Assembly: GCA_022316685.1 (NCBI GenBank)
Contig: JAKJHU010000153.1
Coordinates: forward strand, 620,001 to 684,000
Source of the DNA: Progne subis subis
Lineage: Eukaryota; Chordata; Aves; Passeriformes; Hirundinidae
Reading direction: 5' to 3'
Length of the DNA: 64,000 nt
In this document: positions 26,250-38,300 of the stretch, piece after piece
Layout of the letters: every line of letters starts with the position of its first letter
How positions within the stretch are numbered: the stretch's first letter is position 1
Program-made: the position numbers and the translations under genes
The notes under the pieces: model-generated
Seen by the model: the letters and a program-made list of their open reading frames with translations, nothing else
What the model was told of the DNA's origin: nothing
Database searches by the model: none

Positions 26250-29200
26250 GTTTAAAAACTCTCATTGCTTTCATCCACCCTGCATTCCAAAGCTATCAAA
26301 TCCAAGTTTAAAAATAAGGAGGAAAAGACAGTTTTGGATTTTCTAGGCGTGGCAAGAGTTGGGTCACTCAGATCCCTAACAGTTGAATTTAGGGTGTAGC
26401 AATGTGGCAGATGCTGCTGTCATCCGGGGGAGAGCTGAGTGTTGTTTTTTGGGGTGCATATGGGATCTGGCAATGTTTTGTGATCTTGATAAAAGGGGTT
26501 TTGGTGTGGTTTGGGGTTTGTTTTTTTTTTTTGCTGACTATCTATCCCGGAGCCAGTAGAGGGCAGCCGGAGCAAAAATTCCTCCATCAGGCAGCAAAAC
26601 TCCAGCTAAAAGCGCCCCGCAGGGCAGGGACGCCTGCAAAGATGGACAGCCCGCTTTCTGCACGTTATCCAAGATTGTATCGCTCTGCCAGTGGAAGCTT
26701 TTTGATCTTCTCTCAGTCCAGGCCTCAAACAGCAGAAATTAGACCATTTTTCTGCATGCCCAACATCTGCGTAACTGATGTTGCCGGTGCTTAGTGGTTT
26801 TGTTTGCGAGGGCGTTGCAAACCAGGCGGAGAAACTTTCTTTTTAACCGAAAGTGTTTAAAAAGCCACAAATCAAGAGCAGAAAATAGCAAGAGCATGTG
26901 AGATGATGTTTAATGCTTTCCTGATGGAAAATGGGAGCTGTAAACAAAGAAAACAACTGCCAGACCAGCAGCTCCTGGATCACGGTATAACATCGCCAGC
27001 ATGTGCTGTGTTTATGAGTGAAGGGGTTAATGATGGGCAATTAATCACATCAATAACTATTTCCTGATGACTCTTCCCCGTCTACAAAGCTGATTACTCA
27101 GTGTTCATTACTGGGCATCTCCAGGCCATCAATCAGGTCACAACTTGCTTCAAACATATTTATAAATAATTTGTAGTCTGTCCTGGTCATGTAAATTGGT
27201 GGCTTTAGGTCCGGTTGGGTGGGAACTCCTTGTCCCATGCCAAGGAATTCCCGTGCTCCAAGTCAGCTCTCAGTTTCCAAAGCTTCTTGCACTATGAGGA
27301 AAATCTGGCATCAAAATGATGCTAAAAAAGTAAAAGGATGTGGCAGTGGCCAGAGGGAGCAGGAAAAAGAAGGCTCAGAGGGCAAAGGGCTGCTTGCTTT
27401 TCATGATGTGGATATATTTCCACTCAAGGTTTTTGGGGAGGACAGAAGTGTAATGTGAGCAGTATTTTGGATGTGTTATTGCAAGCTGCACTCCCCTTCT
27501 GCAGAAGACTGGTGGGAAGGAGTGGAGTATTTCCCCCTTGGATCCTTCTAGCATGGGCTGTTGGCACTGGGACTGCGGAATTTTTGGCCGGAGATAGGCA
27601 GGGAAATACTTTTATTTACAGGCAGCCTTGGAGAAGGTCCTGGAAAGCAAGGAGAAAGGAAAGGCACCGCTGGAGAGTTTGGCAGCATGGTGAAGGGATG
27701 TGGTGTGGTCAGATTTGGCGTGATTTTTCAGGAGAGGAGGGTGACATGGGACAGGGATACATGGACACAGATAAGAGGACAAAAAGGCTGATTTAAGCTG
27801 TCTTCTTCCTGGATAAAGGGAGAAGCACTACGAGCCAAGGCGTGGGGAGCATTGCTTTGCCTGAAAAGCACAGCCTCATGTTTTCCCTTGGGAGGAGCTT
27901 GAGGAATTTTGAGCCACACGCAGGAGATCCTGCAGGGGTGAGGCTGCAGGAGCTGGATCCTGTCCCGCTGCCGAACAAATGCAGATCGGCTGCAATGGCT
28001 CATCCTGTCCTTGGGCTCCTCACCCTGTCACGAGCACTTCTGCAAGCACCCAGGTCTGCAAAAATAAACCAACCACACATCCTGCCTTGAAAAACAACAT
28101 TCTGGGGGGCTGGGCTCCAAAGCCTTGTGGAGCCCCCCCGGGACCACCCAGGTGTAAAACCCACTCGAAGTCCGTCCTCTTGTCCCTGTGGCAGTGCCAA
28201 AGGGCAGAGGGGATTGCAGCGCTCCGAATGGCTCCAGCCCTTCCCTTGGCGGCTGCAATAATCCCATCAACTCTTGCAATCCCTCTTGGCAGGCTGAGGA
28301 GAGCGGGAAGGACCTGGCTGCCTTCCAAGGAGCAGCAAATGCAAGTATTTCCTCACTTCAGCCTGGGTGTGGCCCACGTCTAAAATTTCCTCGGGCTTTC
28401 CCAGCGAGGGCATCCGATCTCTCACTCTGTTGCGAGGCCAACTTGCTCCCAGGAATACAACGGTGCGTCCCATAAAAAAAGCCTAAAGGTTATTTTTTTA
28501 CAACTCAAAGGACTGCCTGATTTTTTAAAAAGAGGTTTTAAATTGAAGAAGGAGCTGCCAGGCACAGCTGTAGTGGTTTTAAATCCGTGGTTAAAAGTGT
28601 TGGTTCATGAAAAAAAAAACAAAACAACACCTTTTTGCAGGTTCCTTTGGAAAATGGAAGATTTGTAGTGTGGGATGGGGGATAGTGTAGGAAAGTGGGA
28701 TGATAAAGGGACTGGAAAAGGTGCTGAGACCAAGGTTGGGTGCTGGTGCTGTTTTTTCTCAAATAAGATAGAAAGACCTGCAGGAAAACCGGCTTTTTCC
28801 TTTGGATCCCAGGTTAATGGCAGTCACATCCCAGCCAGCTCCCTGCAGTGTTGCTCTTCCCCACAGAGCAATCAGACCTATTTTCTGCAGTTTCCTTTGA
28901 CACAGCCTAAAAAATTTATTTCCTAAATGAAAAGCAGTCTTATCCTGCTGATTCTGCGAGAGGCAAAAACCACCACGGATTATACCAGGAACAGCCCAAG
29001 TCTGGATTTCTCCAGCTCATGCAGCACAGGTGGGATATATATATATTTAAAAAAAAAAACAAAAGCGCTGTATGCTAATATTCTCGGTTTTCCCCCACTT
29101 TTCCTGGCAAAACTTGAACCACCCACTGCCACAATGTAGCTTTAAAACACATTGATTTTGACTGCATGAGGGGAAAGGGATGAGGTGAGTGCGCAAGCGT

Positions 29201-29860
29201 GTTACCAGGCTGCGAGTGCTTTACTGGCTTCTTTATAAAATAAAGGATAAAAAGCCCAGCCCACCCTATTTCTGAAAACAGATGCACAGCACACACCTGC
29301 GAGCAGGGTTTTGCTATTTCATATCCCAGATTTCCTTCATTGTATCAGTGATTACAGCATCCTGTAGCCGTATTTCCTGAAAATTGATAATTTTCACCCA
29401 GATTTGGCTTCAAGTGGTTTAAGTTACATCTTTATTTTGCTGGAATGTCCACTAAAGCAGTGTGAGTGAGGTGTTTTATTGAAATAAAAACATGGATATT
29501 TTTCAAAGAGGTTATTCCCTTCTTTAACGTGGATTATTGACCTCAGGGATTTATAACTGGGGAAAAAAAAAGTGGAGAAGGATGGGGAACAAATATATAT
29601 ATAATAATATATCCCTTAATTCTCCATGAGACTAAACTTCTCCTCACAGCCAAGCTGGGGAATATGCTTTAGTCTCATTAATGGATTGCTTCGTCTGAGT
29701 GAGGTTTGTTTGGGTTTTTTGGTTTGTTGTTGGTTTGGGGTATTGTTTTTTCTGAAGGGATCGGGCTCTAGACGGGGAGATAAGGATAATAAGTGTTTAG
29801 TGAGGAAAAAAGAGAAATTCCTGGGGGCGGGGGGGGGGAAGATAAGAAGGAAAAGACGGT
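26250..29860. other. Intergenic FBLIM1-SPEN, left part
   Basis: No protein gene is supported. The stretch has a perfect CTCF core at 26553-26565 and an AT-rich, low-repeat block at 26840-27200 with forkhead- and homeodomain-like words. Remaining sequence is unique-looking AT-rich DNA without a frame resembling a known protein. No retrogene is seen, unlike the human locus, which carries the UQCRHL retrocopy near here. Confidence 0.6.
26553..26565 (+). promoter_or_regulatory. CTCF core motif
   Basis: CCAGTAGAGGGCA matches the CTCF core consensus CCASYAGRKGGCR at every position. It lies about 720 bp downstream of the FBLIM1 stop and 15 kb before SPEN, a natural place for a domain boundary. The match is seen in the sequence; occupancy is inference. 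Confidence 0.6.
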
Positions 29861-29869
29861 TTCGGGCTG

Positions 29870-30130
29870 ACAAAAGGCGGCGCCTGCCGGGGCTGCCCCT
29901 CACGGCCCCTCAGGCGCTGCTCCGCCGCGCTCGCTTCACAAAATGGCCGCCCGGCGGGGCCGCGGGAGCGGCACTGAGGCGACAAAATGGCGGCGGCGGA
30001 GCGAAGGGGAAGGACTGGCGAGGAGCGGCTGAGGGGCCGGAGCGGCTTGGGCACGGCGGAGAGGCTCGGATCCTGTATCAATCCCCTCCGGGCGGGCGGT
30101 GGAAGCGCTGCGGGTGAAATCTGACCGTCT
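29870..30130 (+). promoter_or_regulatory. Orphan CpG island with two tandem YY1-type motifs
   Basis: A sharply bounded GC- and CpG-rich segment in AT-rich surroundings. It carries ACAAAATGGCCGCC (29938-29951) and ACAAAATGGCGGCGG (29982-29996), the AANATGGCGGC motif that YY1 binds just downstream of transcription starts, both on the + strand. No coding exon follows. It is probably the promoter of an unassigned, possibly noncoding, transcript, or an upstream alternative promoter of SPEN. Confidence 0.6.
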
Positions 30131-30503
30131 TCTTATTCCCCCCTTCCTCCTGCCCTTTTCTCCTCAGCCGCCTTTGCAAAAGGATGTGAAAATGGCCAGA
30201 AATCCGTGCTTTCATTCAGCCGTGGCGGAGCTTCCGGTCATCTTCCCTCACCTCAACTCCCCCTCCCGTTCCCCCAGTGTTACCCCTAAAATATTTTTTT
30301 TTCCCCTCACAGCTGAGGCGTTTTGGCTGAGAATTGCGCTTTCCACATGCCCCCCAGCCTTCCCTTCATCATCACCACACGCACCCCCAAGGTGGGTAGT
30401 TTTATGCCTTATTCTTTGCTTTTCCAATGCTTTTCTCCTTCGCAGGGATTGGAGCTGCCATCTCCCGGTCTCCTCACGGCATGGAAAATCCCCAAAAGCT
30501 CTT

Positions 30504-30526
30504 GGGGGGGGGGGGGGGGGGGGGGG
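30504..30526 (+). repeat. Poly(G) run of 23
   Basis: Uninterrupted run of 23 G followed by A/C-rich simple sequence to about 30625. A run this long is length-unstable and prone to sequencing error. Confidence 0.9.
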
Positions 30527-31731
30527 AAGAAACAAACCACACACACAAACAAACCACGCCACCCCCCAAAAAAAACCCCAAACAAACAACAACAAAAACC
30601 CAAACAAACAAACAAAAAGTCCCAAACGCCCGAGGATTGATTTATCATCGGAGCCGGAGTAGTACGGGAAGAAGCCATCGCTGCTCACCTGCTTCCCCAT
30701 GACAGCTTGCCCGCCATTCGCTTAATTAAAATCATATATTGGTGCGATCAGACGTGGTAATACCATTAAAAAAAACCCAGATCCCGTAACATCCACACGT
30801 TCGTTGTTGGAGTCTGTAGCCAAGGTACCACACTTTTTTTTTTTCGTTTTCAATATTCTTTTAGTATTGCCTTACCCTTTTTTCTTGCATCACTGTGTTG
30901 TTACAGGCTATAACATTGCCTCTTATTTCTTAAAAGCTACATCCCTAAAAATACTGCTTTTTTTTCCCATAGAATTGCAGATTTAGGCCCATATAGATGC
31001 TCTTTTGTTTCTACAGGTACAGAAATACTTGTATATATTTTTAAATATAAATATTTAAATATTGCTATATCATGTATTTATATCTGTGACCTTTTCCCAG
31101 GGACTATTTAAAATAAGCCCACACACCTAAAAACTATAATTTAATTATATATTATCACTGTAATTTTGGCTCATATATATCTTTGATTTTATATATATAT
31201 ATTACCTTTGTTTTCCTCCACTCGTTTCCTACTATAATGTATCCTAAAAACAGGAGAAAAAAAATGCAATTTAAAAAGAGAAGAAAAAGAACAACAAAAA
31301 CCAACAAAAAAATCCACCAAAAAAGAAAAACCAACCCATCTCTTTTTTTACAGTCCATGATGGAAGTTTGTGCCTGAATGTTTTATTTGTTCCACAGAGA
31401 TGTAGATTTTCCTTGGGAGATTTAGGAAGGATTATGTTTTAAATGAAAACGCAGAAAAAATACACCCCCCCCCCCACCCCCCCCAAGGGAAAAAAAACAA
31501 ATAATGAAAAAGAAACAAAAATAAGAAAAACAAAAACACAACAAGACCAAACCGCAGTAAGTGAAGCTGCAAATGCAACCGAATAGTCCGGATCAGACAA
31601 TTCATTGCACAATAAAAGGATAAATGGAACTGCAATGGCCGGCTTTGCTGTAGATCCAGGAGGAGGGATCAGCTCCTTTATCCCACCATCTCGCGCTACA
31701 AACACCACCATTTTTCGTGCTCTCTCTCTCT

Positions 31732-31734
<3 letters not shown>

Positions 31735-31795
<61 letters not shown>
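31735..31795 (+). repeat. Poly(T) run of 61
   Basis: Uninterrupted run of 61 T preceded by a short (CT)n. No retrotransposed body is recognisable on either side. Confidence 0.9.
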
Positions 31796-31799
<4 letters not shown>

Positions 31800-31989
31800 A
31801 CGCTTTGTTTGGGCGTTTTGTTTCCAGCCGAGGCGGCTGCACCGCCCCCCGGGACCGGGCTGCCAGAGCTGCTCGAGGGCTTCACTTCTACAGAGATCTC
31901 GTATTTTTTCCCCAGCCTTGTGCAATCATCTCCCTTTTATTACATGGGTTGTTTTTTGTTGGTTTTTTGGTTTTTTTCCTCTCGCCTCT

Positions 31990-32130
31990 GCGGGTATAAA
32001 GGTTTCTCTGCTCTCTCCAGCTTAGCTGCTCATTCCCGAAGTTTCCACGGGGGCGGGGAGCCCCCACTGCGGCGCCTTTGCCGCAGCGCCGGGCAGGAGG
32101 AGGAGGACGCGGAGGATGCGCCACCTCTCC
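31990..32130 (+). promoter_or_regulatory. Candidate TATA promoter in a GC-rich patch
   Basis: GGGTATAAAGG (TATAAA 31995-32000) is followed 25-30 bases later by pyrimidine-rich CTCCAGCTTAGC and then a CpG-rich segment to about 32130. No recognised gene follows. Only the motif arrangement supports it. Confidence 0.35.
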
Positions 32131-32221
32131 CTGGCTGGGAGCCTCATTCCAAGCCGCTCCCCCCTTGCTCCGTTCCCCCAGCCTTGAAAACAGAGCGCTG
32201 GGAGGTGTTTGCGACTTGGAG

Positions 32222-32343
32222 GGGTTTGGGTTTTTTTGGTGGGGTTTTTTTTTGGTTTTTTGTTTTGTTTTGTTTGGGGTTTTTTGTTTTGTTGGGGTTT
32301 TGGTTTTTTGGTTTTGGTTTTTGTTTTTTTTTTTTTTTTTTTT
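32222..32343 (+). repeat. T/G-rich low-complexity tract
   Basis: Runs of GGTTTT, GTTTTGTTTT and long T stretches. It is stop-poor on both strands, which explains long artificial frames in the region. Confidence 0.8.
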
Positions 32344-35300
32344 CCTAAATAAATGGAAAGCAGAGCTGTCGCTGATGGAGATGGATGAGGCAGGGCTGGC
32401 AGCGCTGCAACCCTGCTCCGGCATGCCCATGGCACCGATGGCATAAGTGACCTTTCCCAGGCGGTGGGGAGGGGGGATTCCCCCCCGCCCCAGCATGCTC
32501 CTGCTCGGAATTAATTTTAAATAGCAGGAGTATTATTTTTTATTTTCCTTTCCCCCTCTCTCCTTCATTTTTTTTCCCCCTGAAGCTTCCTCATGATTTT
32601 TTTTTTTTTTTTTTTCTCGTGTGTGTTTTGAATTGCGTTTTAAAATTGCCCAGCTGGAGACAAGGCTTGATTAGACCTGGAACAATAGCTCACTTTTATT
32701 AATAACGGGAAGGATTTACAATCGTACAGCACCTTCCTTGGAAAGCTTTCCAAACCATTTGCAAACACTCAAAAATTTCAGATTGTGCAGCCCTTGGCTG
32801 TGAGGTGGGTAAGTATTTAATGGTGCCACCACCCAAAATCACCTTGGTGGCAAACCTCAATTTCTGAGTGCTTAAAAAGATGACAAATTTGGTTTGGTGT
32901 TTTTTTGGCGGGGGGTGGTGGGTGCGTGGTGGGGTGGGCTATAGGTCTGGCTAAAAGCTGTAACCTAAATCTGTAGATGCAGAATATTTGCTGCGTCCTG
33001 GGAAACTGGGCTGTTTGCCCTCCAACCACACAGCTTTCCAGAGCCGAGCTGTGGATTTGCTGCTTGTCAGTAAACATCTGCTTATGGATCTTATTTATTT
33101 ATTTATTTTTAATCCATTCCCTTTTTGCAGTCCCTAAGTGACCTCCTGCAGCGCTGCCTCCACTGCGGTTCCGCCACAGCTTTGCACTGGAGCACTAGTG
33201 TGTGTCCCTGTGAGCTAGAGTGACCTTGCTGGGGGGACTGGGCCCACCGAGCGATTCAGGTGCTCTGCTTTGATCCCAAGTCCCTGCTTGGGATCCTGTT
33301 TCTTTCCAGCACATCCCCTCATCTGGGAGGATGCTGCAGTTATGGGTTAAAGCTGGTTTATGCCTTTTTTTTCTCTCTCTCGTTTTTTTCTCCTTTTTAT
33401 TTTTTTTCCTCTTTTTCTTTGTTTGTTGGGTGTTTTTGTTTATTTCCAAGGGAAACAATGTATTGTTTATGTAACCCCTCTCCAGGGCAGATCCCTACAG
33501 ACCACACCTGGATCCAGGAGTCACCCAGGCAGTGTGATTTAGCCTTGCCAGAAGCATGAGGGACAAGGCTCCAGCCATGTCTGTGTGTGTCACACACGGG
33601 CCGCACAAACCCGCAGTATTCCTGTGGTTACTTCTGTCTGCAGAGTATGAGTGGATCCCAGGGCCTCCCCTTCCCACTGCTTGCTGGTTCACAAAGCCTG
33701 ATGCTTCTGGAAAAAGCTCTGCCTTGTGGCCTTTAAAATAAATAAATAAAGCGGCACTGCTGTGGATTAGTCATCCTTATTTTTGAAGGAAGCTGTTTGC
33801 CAGTGCTGTCCATATCACACGCATGTGCATGTGAGATGGGAACTCCAGAAGGCTGGTAACACACTCTGCTTGCTGCTCCTTGGAGCTCAGCCACCCAGGC
33901 TTTGTTGAGCTGTTCCTGGCAGGTGGAAGAACTGATAGTCCAGCTTTCCAGACCTTTCCCTCCTTTTTTTTTTTTTCAGTGCTGGAATCTGCATTGGCAA
34001 GTGTGCAAATGTGGAGACTGTAACGGCAGCAAGTGAGGATGGATGAGCTGTTTTCTGGGGTCACATCCAACTCCAGAGAAGAAACCCTGGTGATTTATAA
34101 TTTTTGTCTTGACTCTGCTAGGGTTTACTCTGAGCTCCATTGCATCTTGTGAGAAGACTGAGTTTGACCCTTTTGGCTACTAAAAATGGTTGTGTTTTTA
34201 AGCCTTGGTGCTTTTTCCCTTCCCTGTGGTCATGCAGAAGAGCAAGCGGAGCAATTCAACAGTACAGCAAAGGGCAGCTCCCTCCCCCTTTCCCTTTCAA
34301 AAAATCCAGAGTTGTGTGTCTTGAACTGCTGCATAGGCAGAAAACATACAAAGCCCTTGTCAGCATTGTGCTGATGTGTGGCATGTTAAAAAAATACACA
34401 CAAAAGGGGTGGGGAGAGTGGGTGCCTCCAGGGAGCAAAACTGTGGGGCCCCTTTCCCTCCAAGCCTACAGACCTACATGGGATAATCTATTCCTCCTAA
34501 TTTTGCTCAGGCAAAGGCAGTGGAGGTCAGAGGGAGCGTTGAACATCTTAAGTGGTGTTGATGAAGATCAGGATCCCCTTGAATTAATTTTATTTTCTCT
34601 GTGAACTTGCTTCTATGAGATACAGCTGGTCTATTACTCCATTCTTCAAAGTCCTGCTCACTCGCCGGGAAGAAGGGAAACGCCGCTTCCTTGCTGGGTG
34701 TAATTTCTTTTGTTGTGTTGCAAAGGTAATAAAAAGCACCTAGTTCTGGTCTCTGCCAGGTCACACATGACTTGGAGGCACAGCTTCCCGCAGTCCTTAG
34801 TGCACAGGGAGTGCTGAGGGTCGTAGCCACTCTTAATGAGAATATCTATGCATCGGGATTCCATGGATGCCAATGGCTGACCCAGCCCTGGAGAAGCCCC
34901 TTACAAGAAATTATTTCACTGACTGGTTGCTGCAGGGATTTCTAGCACAGCTAAGTCCTTATCCTTCTTTTTGGCCAAAATTAAGCACAGGGTGGGGATG
35001 AGGTGGCCAAGCCTGATTTCGTACCCTGCTCCCTGTAGTAGGTGTGTGAACAGTGGCTGTAGCTCCTGTGCCTAAAGCCTTGTTTGGAGTAAGCCAACGT
35101 GGACAGGGATTTGGATTTTATTCCCTCATTAGTGCTGTGTTGGTTTTGAGATTCACCTTGTACTCTTCATAGGCCTTTGCTGGCAGGGAGGTTTGGAGGG
35201 GCAAGAAGCTGCCTGTTGGGATGATTCCACATTTTTCAGGCTGGTACACCCTGTGGGCCTCTAAATTACTTTCCTTTGGCAGTTTAGGATAAACGACTGA

Positions 35301-38300
35301 GAATTGCCTTGTGAGCGCTGAACTTTTACCACCCTGAAGAGTTACCCAAGCTACATCCATGATATTTCCAAGCTAAACAAAACCTGAATTTCCAGTGCCA
35401 AAAAAGCAATACAAAGCTCCACTTCTCTGTACAGGAGAAAACCATGGTCTTTCAAGCTTTGCTTTTAGCCGAAGGAGTTAAAAAGCTGCACTGTGAGATC
35501 TGCAGAGGTGAAAATAAAAGCCAAAGGCAGGCGAGAAACTTCTCCCATGCCATGTTGGAGGAGAGGCTTTAGAGCACAGCAGGTATTGATGCACAAATAT
35601 TTCTCTTTATGCTTTCTCTGGAGTGAAGGAGCGGTAACTCCACAGACATGGGGTCACTCCTCTTAAACACCCTCATGTTGCTGTGGTGTCAGAACGGTGT
35701 TTGATGAAACCAAAGCTCAGATGATGGTGGCTCGGTGTTTATTTTGTGCTGGATGTACTGCTCAGTCCAATGTGGAATGTGAGAAGAGCAGCCTGTAGCT
35801 TGCAGGTTTGGACTGTGCGGGTTTGTGCTAAAGCCTTGTCCTGTAACATTTCCAGTGTAATTTCTGAGATTTTTTTCCCCTGGGCATTGCACACAGGTAA
35901 AAATCACATCTGGATGTAGCATTAATACATCAGTTAGGTGTTAAAAAATGGTAAAATACAGGATTTGGTGACCTAACCAGTCCTAGGGGATTTATGTCGT
36001 TTGCAGTTGTCCTGTTTGGGAATTAAATCACATAGAACTGTATTTTTTATGTTTGTTTTCTTTGGTTTTCCCTTAAAATGTAATCTTTTGCAGCCTGGAA
36101 TGCCATGGTCCTGTCTAGTGATGAAAGCCCTGTGTTTTGGGATGAACCCTTGTGAGATGAGCAGACAGCTCTCTGGCATGTGGTTGTACAGGAGTTTGGG
36201 GGCAAGGGGAAGCAGGGCAGAAGCTGGCACTGATATTCCCATTTTTTCCCCAACAACAGGCTAAAAGGAATGTGTTATTTCTAATATATCTACCACACCA
36301 TAAGCAAGAGTACACTTTTTTGCAGTCTTATATTGCATTGTGGGTTTTGGTTGTGTGGCTCAACAATCACACTGAGTTCTTTATAGAAGGAATTTTAAAA
36401 ACAGAAATATGCTTTAATAGAGACATAAAAATGGGTTCAATGTGAACTGAAGTCCAGGGGCACCTGGATGTGGGTGCTAAGGCACTGGCTAAAATGCTGG
36501 CATTTTATGGCAGCTCCCATCCCCAGCACTGCGGATAAGAATACCACAGGGAAGAGTGTCAGAAAATAAATAACTAAATACTGCATTTCAAAAACGTGAA
36601 GGGAGTTCTCTGCACAGAGTAATTTCATCAGGAAGATTTGGAGCACTAACCCTCAAAAAGAACCGAAATCAAGAGCTTTTTTAATATAAATCCTGTGCTT
36701 CTTGTTGGTTAAGGCTCCAGAACCTGGCTCTGTGCTCCAAGTGTTTTCAGCCCCTTAAGCTGATAGCTTCTGTCTTGGCAACAAATGGGCCTAACTATCA
36801 AACAGCACCAATTCTTTCTTGGAGAAAATGAGCATAAAGCAGAATGGGTAAGCTAGAAAATGAGACCAAAAATTCAGGCTGGCTTAAAAAGGAGATAAAA
36901 GCCTAGCTGGGAATTTGATAATCAGCTGTCATAGTGTTCTTTTAATAAATACAATCAATGAGCAAGGAAAGGAACGTAAATACATTTTACCTTTACAAGA
37001 TGGAGGCTGGAGCTGGCTGAGTTAAGCAAAGGAACACCCTGAGTGTTTCTTGGGGTTTTTTTCTGGGAAAATCCTGCCTTTTTTCAAAAAACAAAGAAAC
37101 TGGCTGTGCACTGGTGGTGGAGATAATCCTGGTGTTCCTGCTCAGCTCCCCGTGAATCCCGGCTGATGGACCCAGGGAGAGGTGTAATGTCTTCCTTTCC
37201 CTAGCACGACACACAGAGATGTTGCTGAGCCAGACCTGAAGGTATGGTAGGAAGTTACGGTCTGAGCAAACAGAGTGCCCTGTTGCTGTCCTTGTCCAGT
37301 GTCTAATCTTTGCTGTTTGAAATGTTCAGCGAGCAGTCTCAGCGATGCGTGGCAGCTCTGCCGCTCGGGAAGGTACCGTGTTCAAAATGGATAAACCTGC
37401 CTTTTGAAGCATTGTGTCTGCCCACTTCTATTTATTGGTTTTTCCTCCCCAAAGAGAGGCTGCTGTGTGGATCCCAAGCATGTTTTCCATTTCTCCTGCC
37501 TTTTTTTTTTTTTTTTTTTCCTTCAAACTGGAGAGCTGCTAACTTTATTAGCTCCTTATATGGCAGCCCCATTTTCTCACGCCTTTAATGGCTCTCTTTT
37601 GATGTCCTGTTCTTGCCTTGCTTTTCCTGACATGAACGTGGTGTTCAAGCTGAGATGGGTTTATAACCTGCTCCCTCACTAATAAATGGCCTGGCACTTT
37701 AATCCTCTCCAAGCACCGATAAGAAACATCCAAATGTTTTAACTGTGGGGTTGGCTGAGATGTCCAGAGATAGCTGGGCTCTCAGCTACACCCGCCCAGG
37801 AGTAATTTAAATTGTTCCTTGCAGTGTGTATCCCAAAGGCTGAGGGCCATTGGATCATGGAGAACAGCGCAGGTGCCCTTGTTCTCGGCTGTTTGGCCCC
37901 TGGGAAGGGCAGCACACAGGGCATCCGTGACTCGCCCCTGGGTGCTCATCACGCTGTCGCTCATGGCAGGACACTGGGCTGGCACAAATGTGTGTCTGTT
38001 CTGTGGACAGATGGATGGTGTTGGTCCTTCATCACAGCCCCTCTGGTCTGCTGAGGGGAGAGTTATACCTGCTCTGGTCTCCAGCATGGGCCTGTGTTGT
38101 TTAAAATCTTCAGCTGAGCTGCGGGGATCTGGTTACAGCAGCATCGCTGGTGCAGTCACAACTAGGAATAGTTTCAGTGCAAAGCATTTGAAGAGTATCA
38201 CGATGGTCCAGAGCTTTGTTTTGCGTCACTAGCCGAGCTTTGTGCTCCTCTTCCAGCTGTCTGTTATGTAAATGGAACCTTCCTGGCAGTTGTTGCAACC

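Noticed and set aside
31735..31795. Poly(T) as the antisense tail of a processed retrogene
   Set aside because: No gene-like body or target duplication is visible on the 5' side of the would-be tail, so a simple tract expansion is the simpler reading.
31605..32348. 247-codon frame through the poly(T) run
   Set aside because: Contains a long phenylalanine run from T61 and a Phe/Gly-rich tail from T/G simple sequence; no plausible protein.
33735..33750. AATAAATAAATAAA as a poly(A) site of an unknown gene
   Set aside because: No upstream coding exon or terminal-exon structure; more likely a simple repeat in AT-rich DNA.
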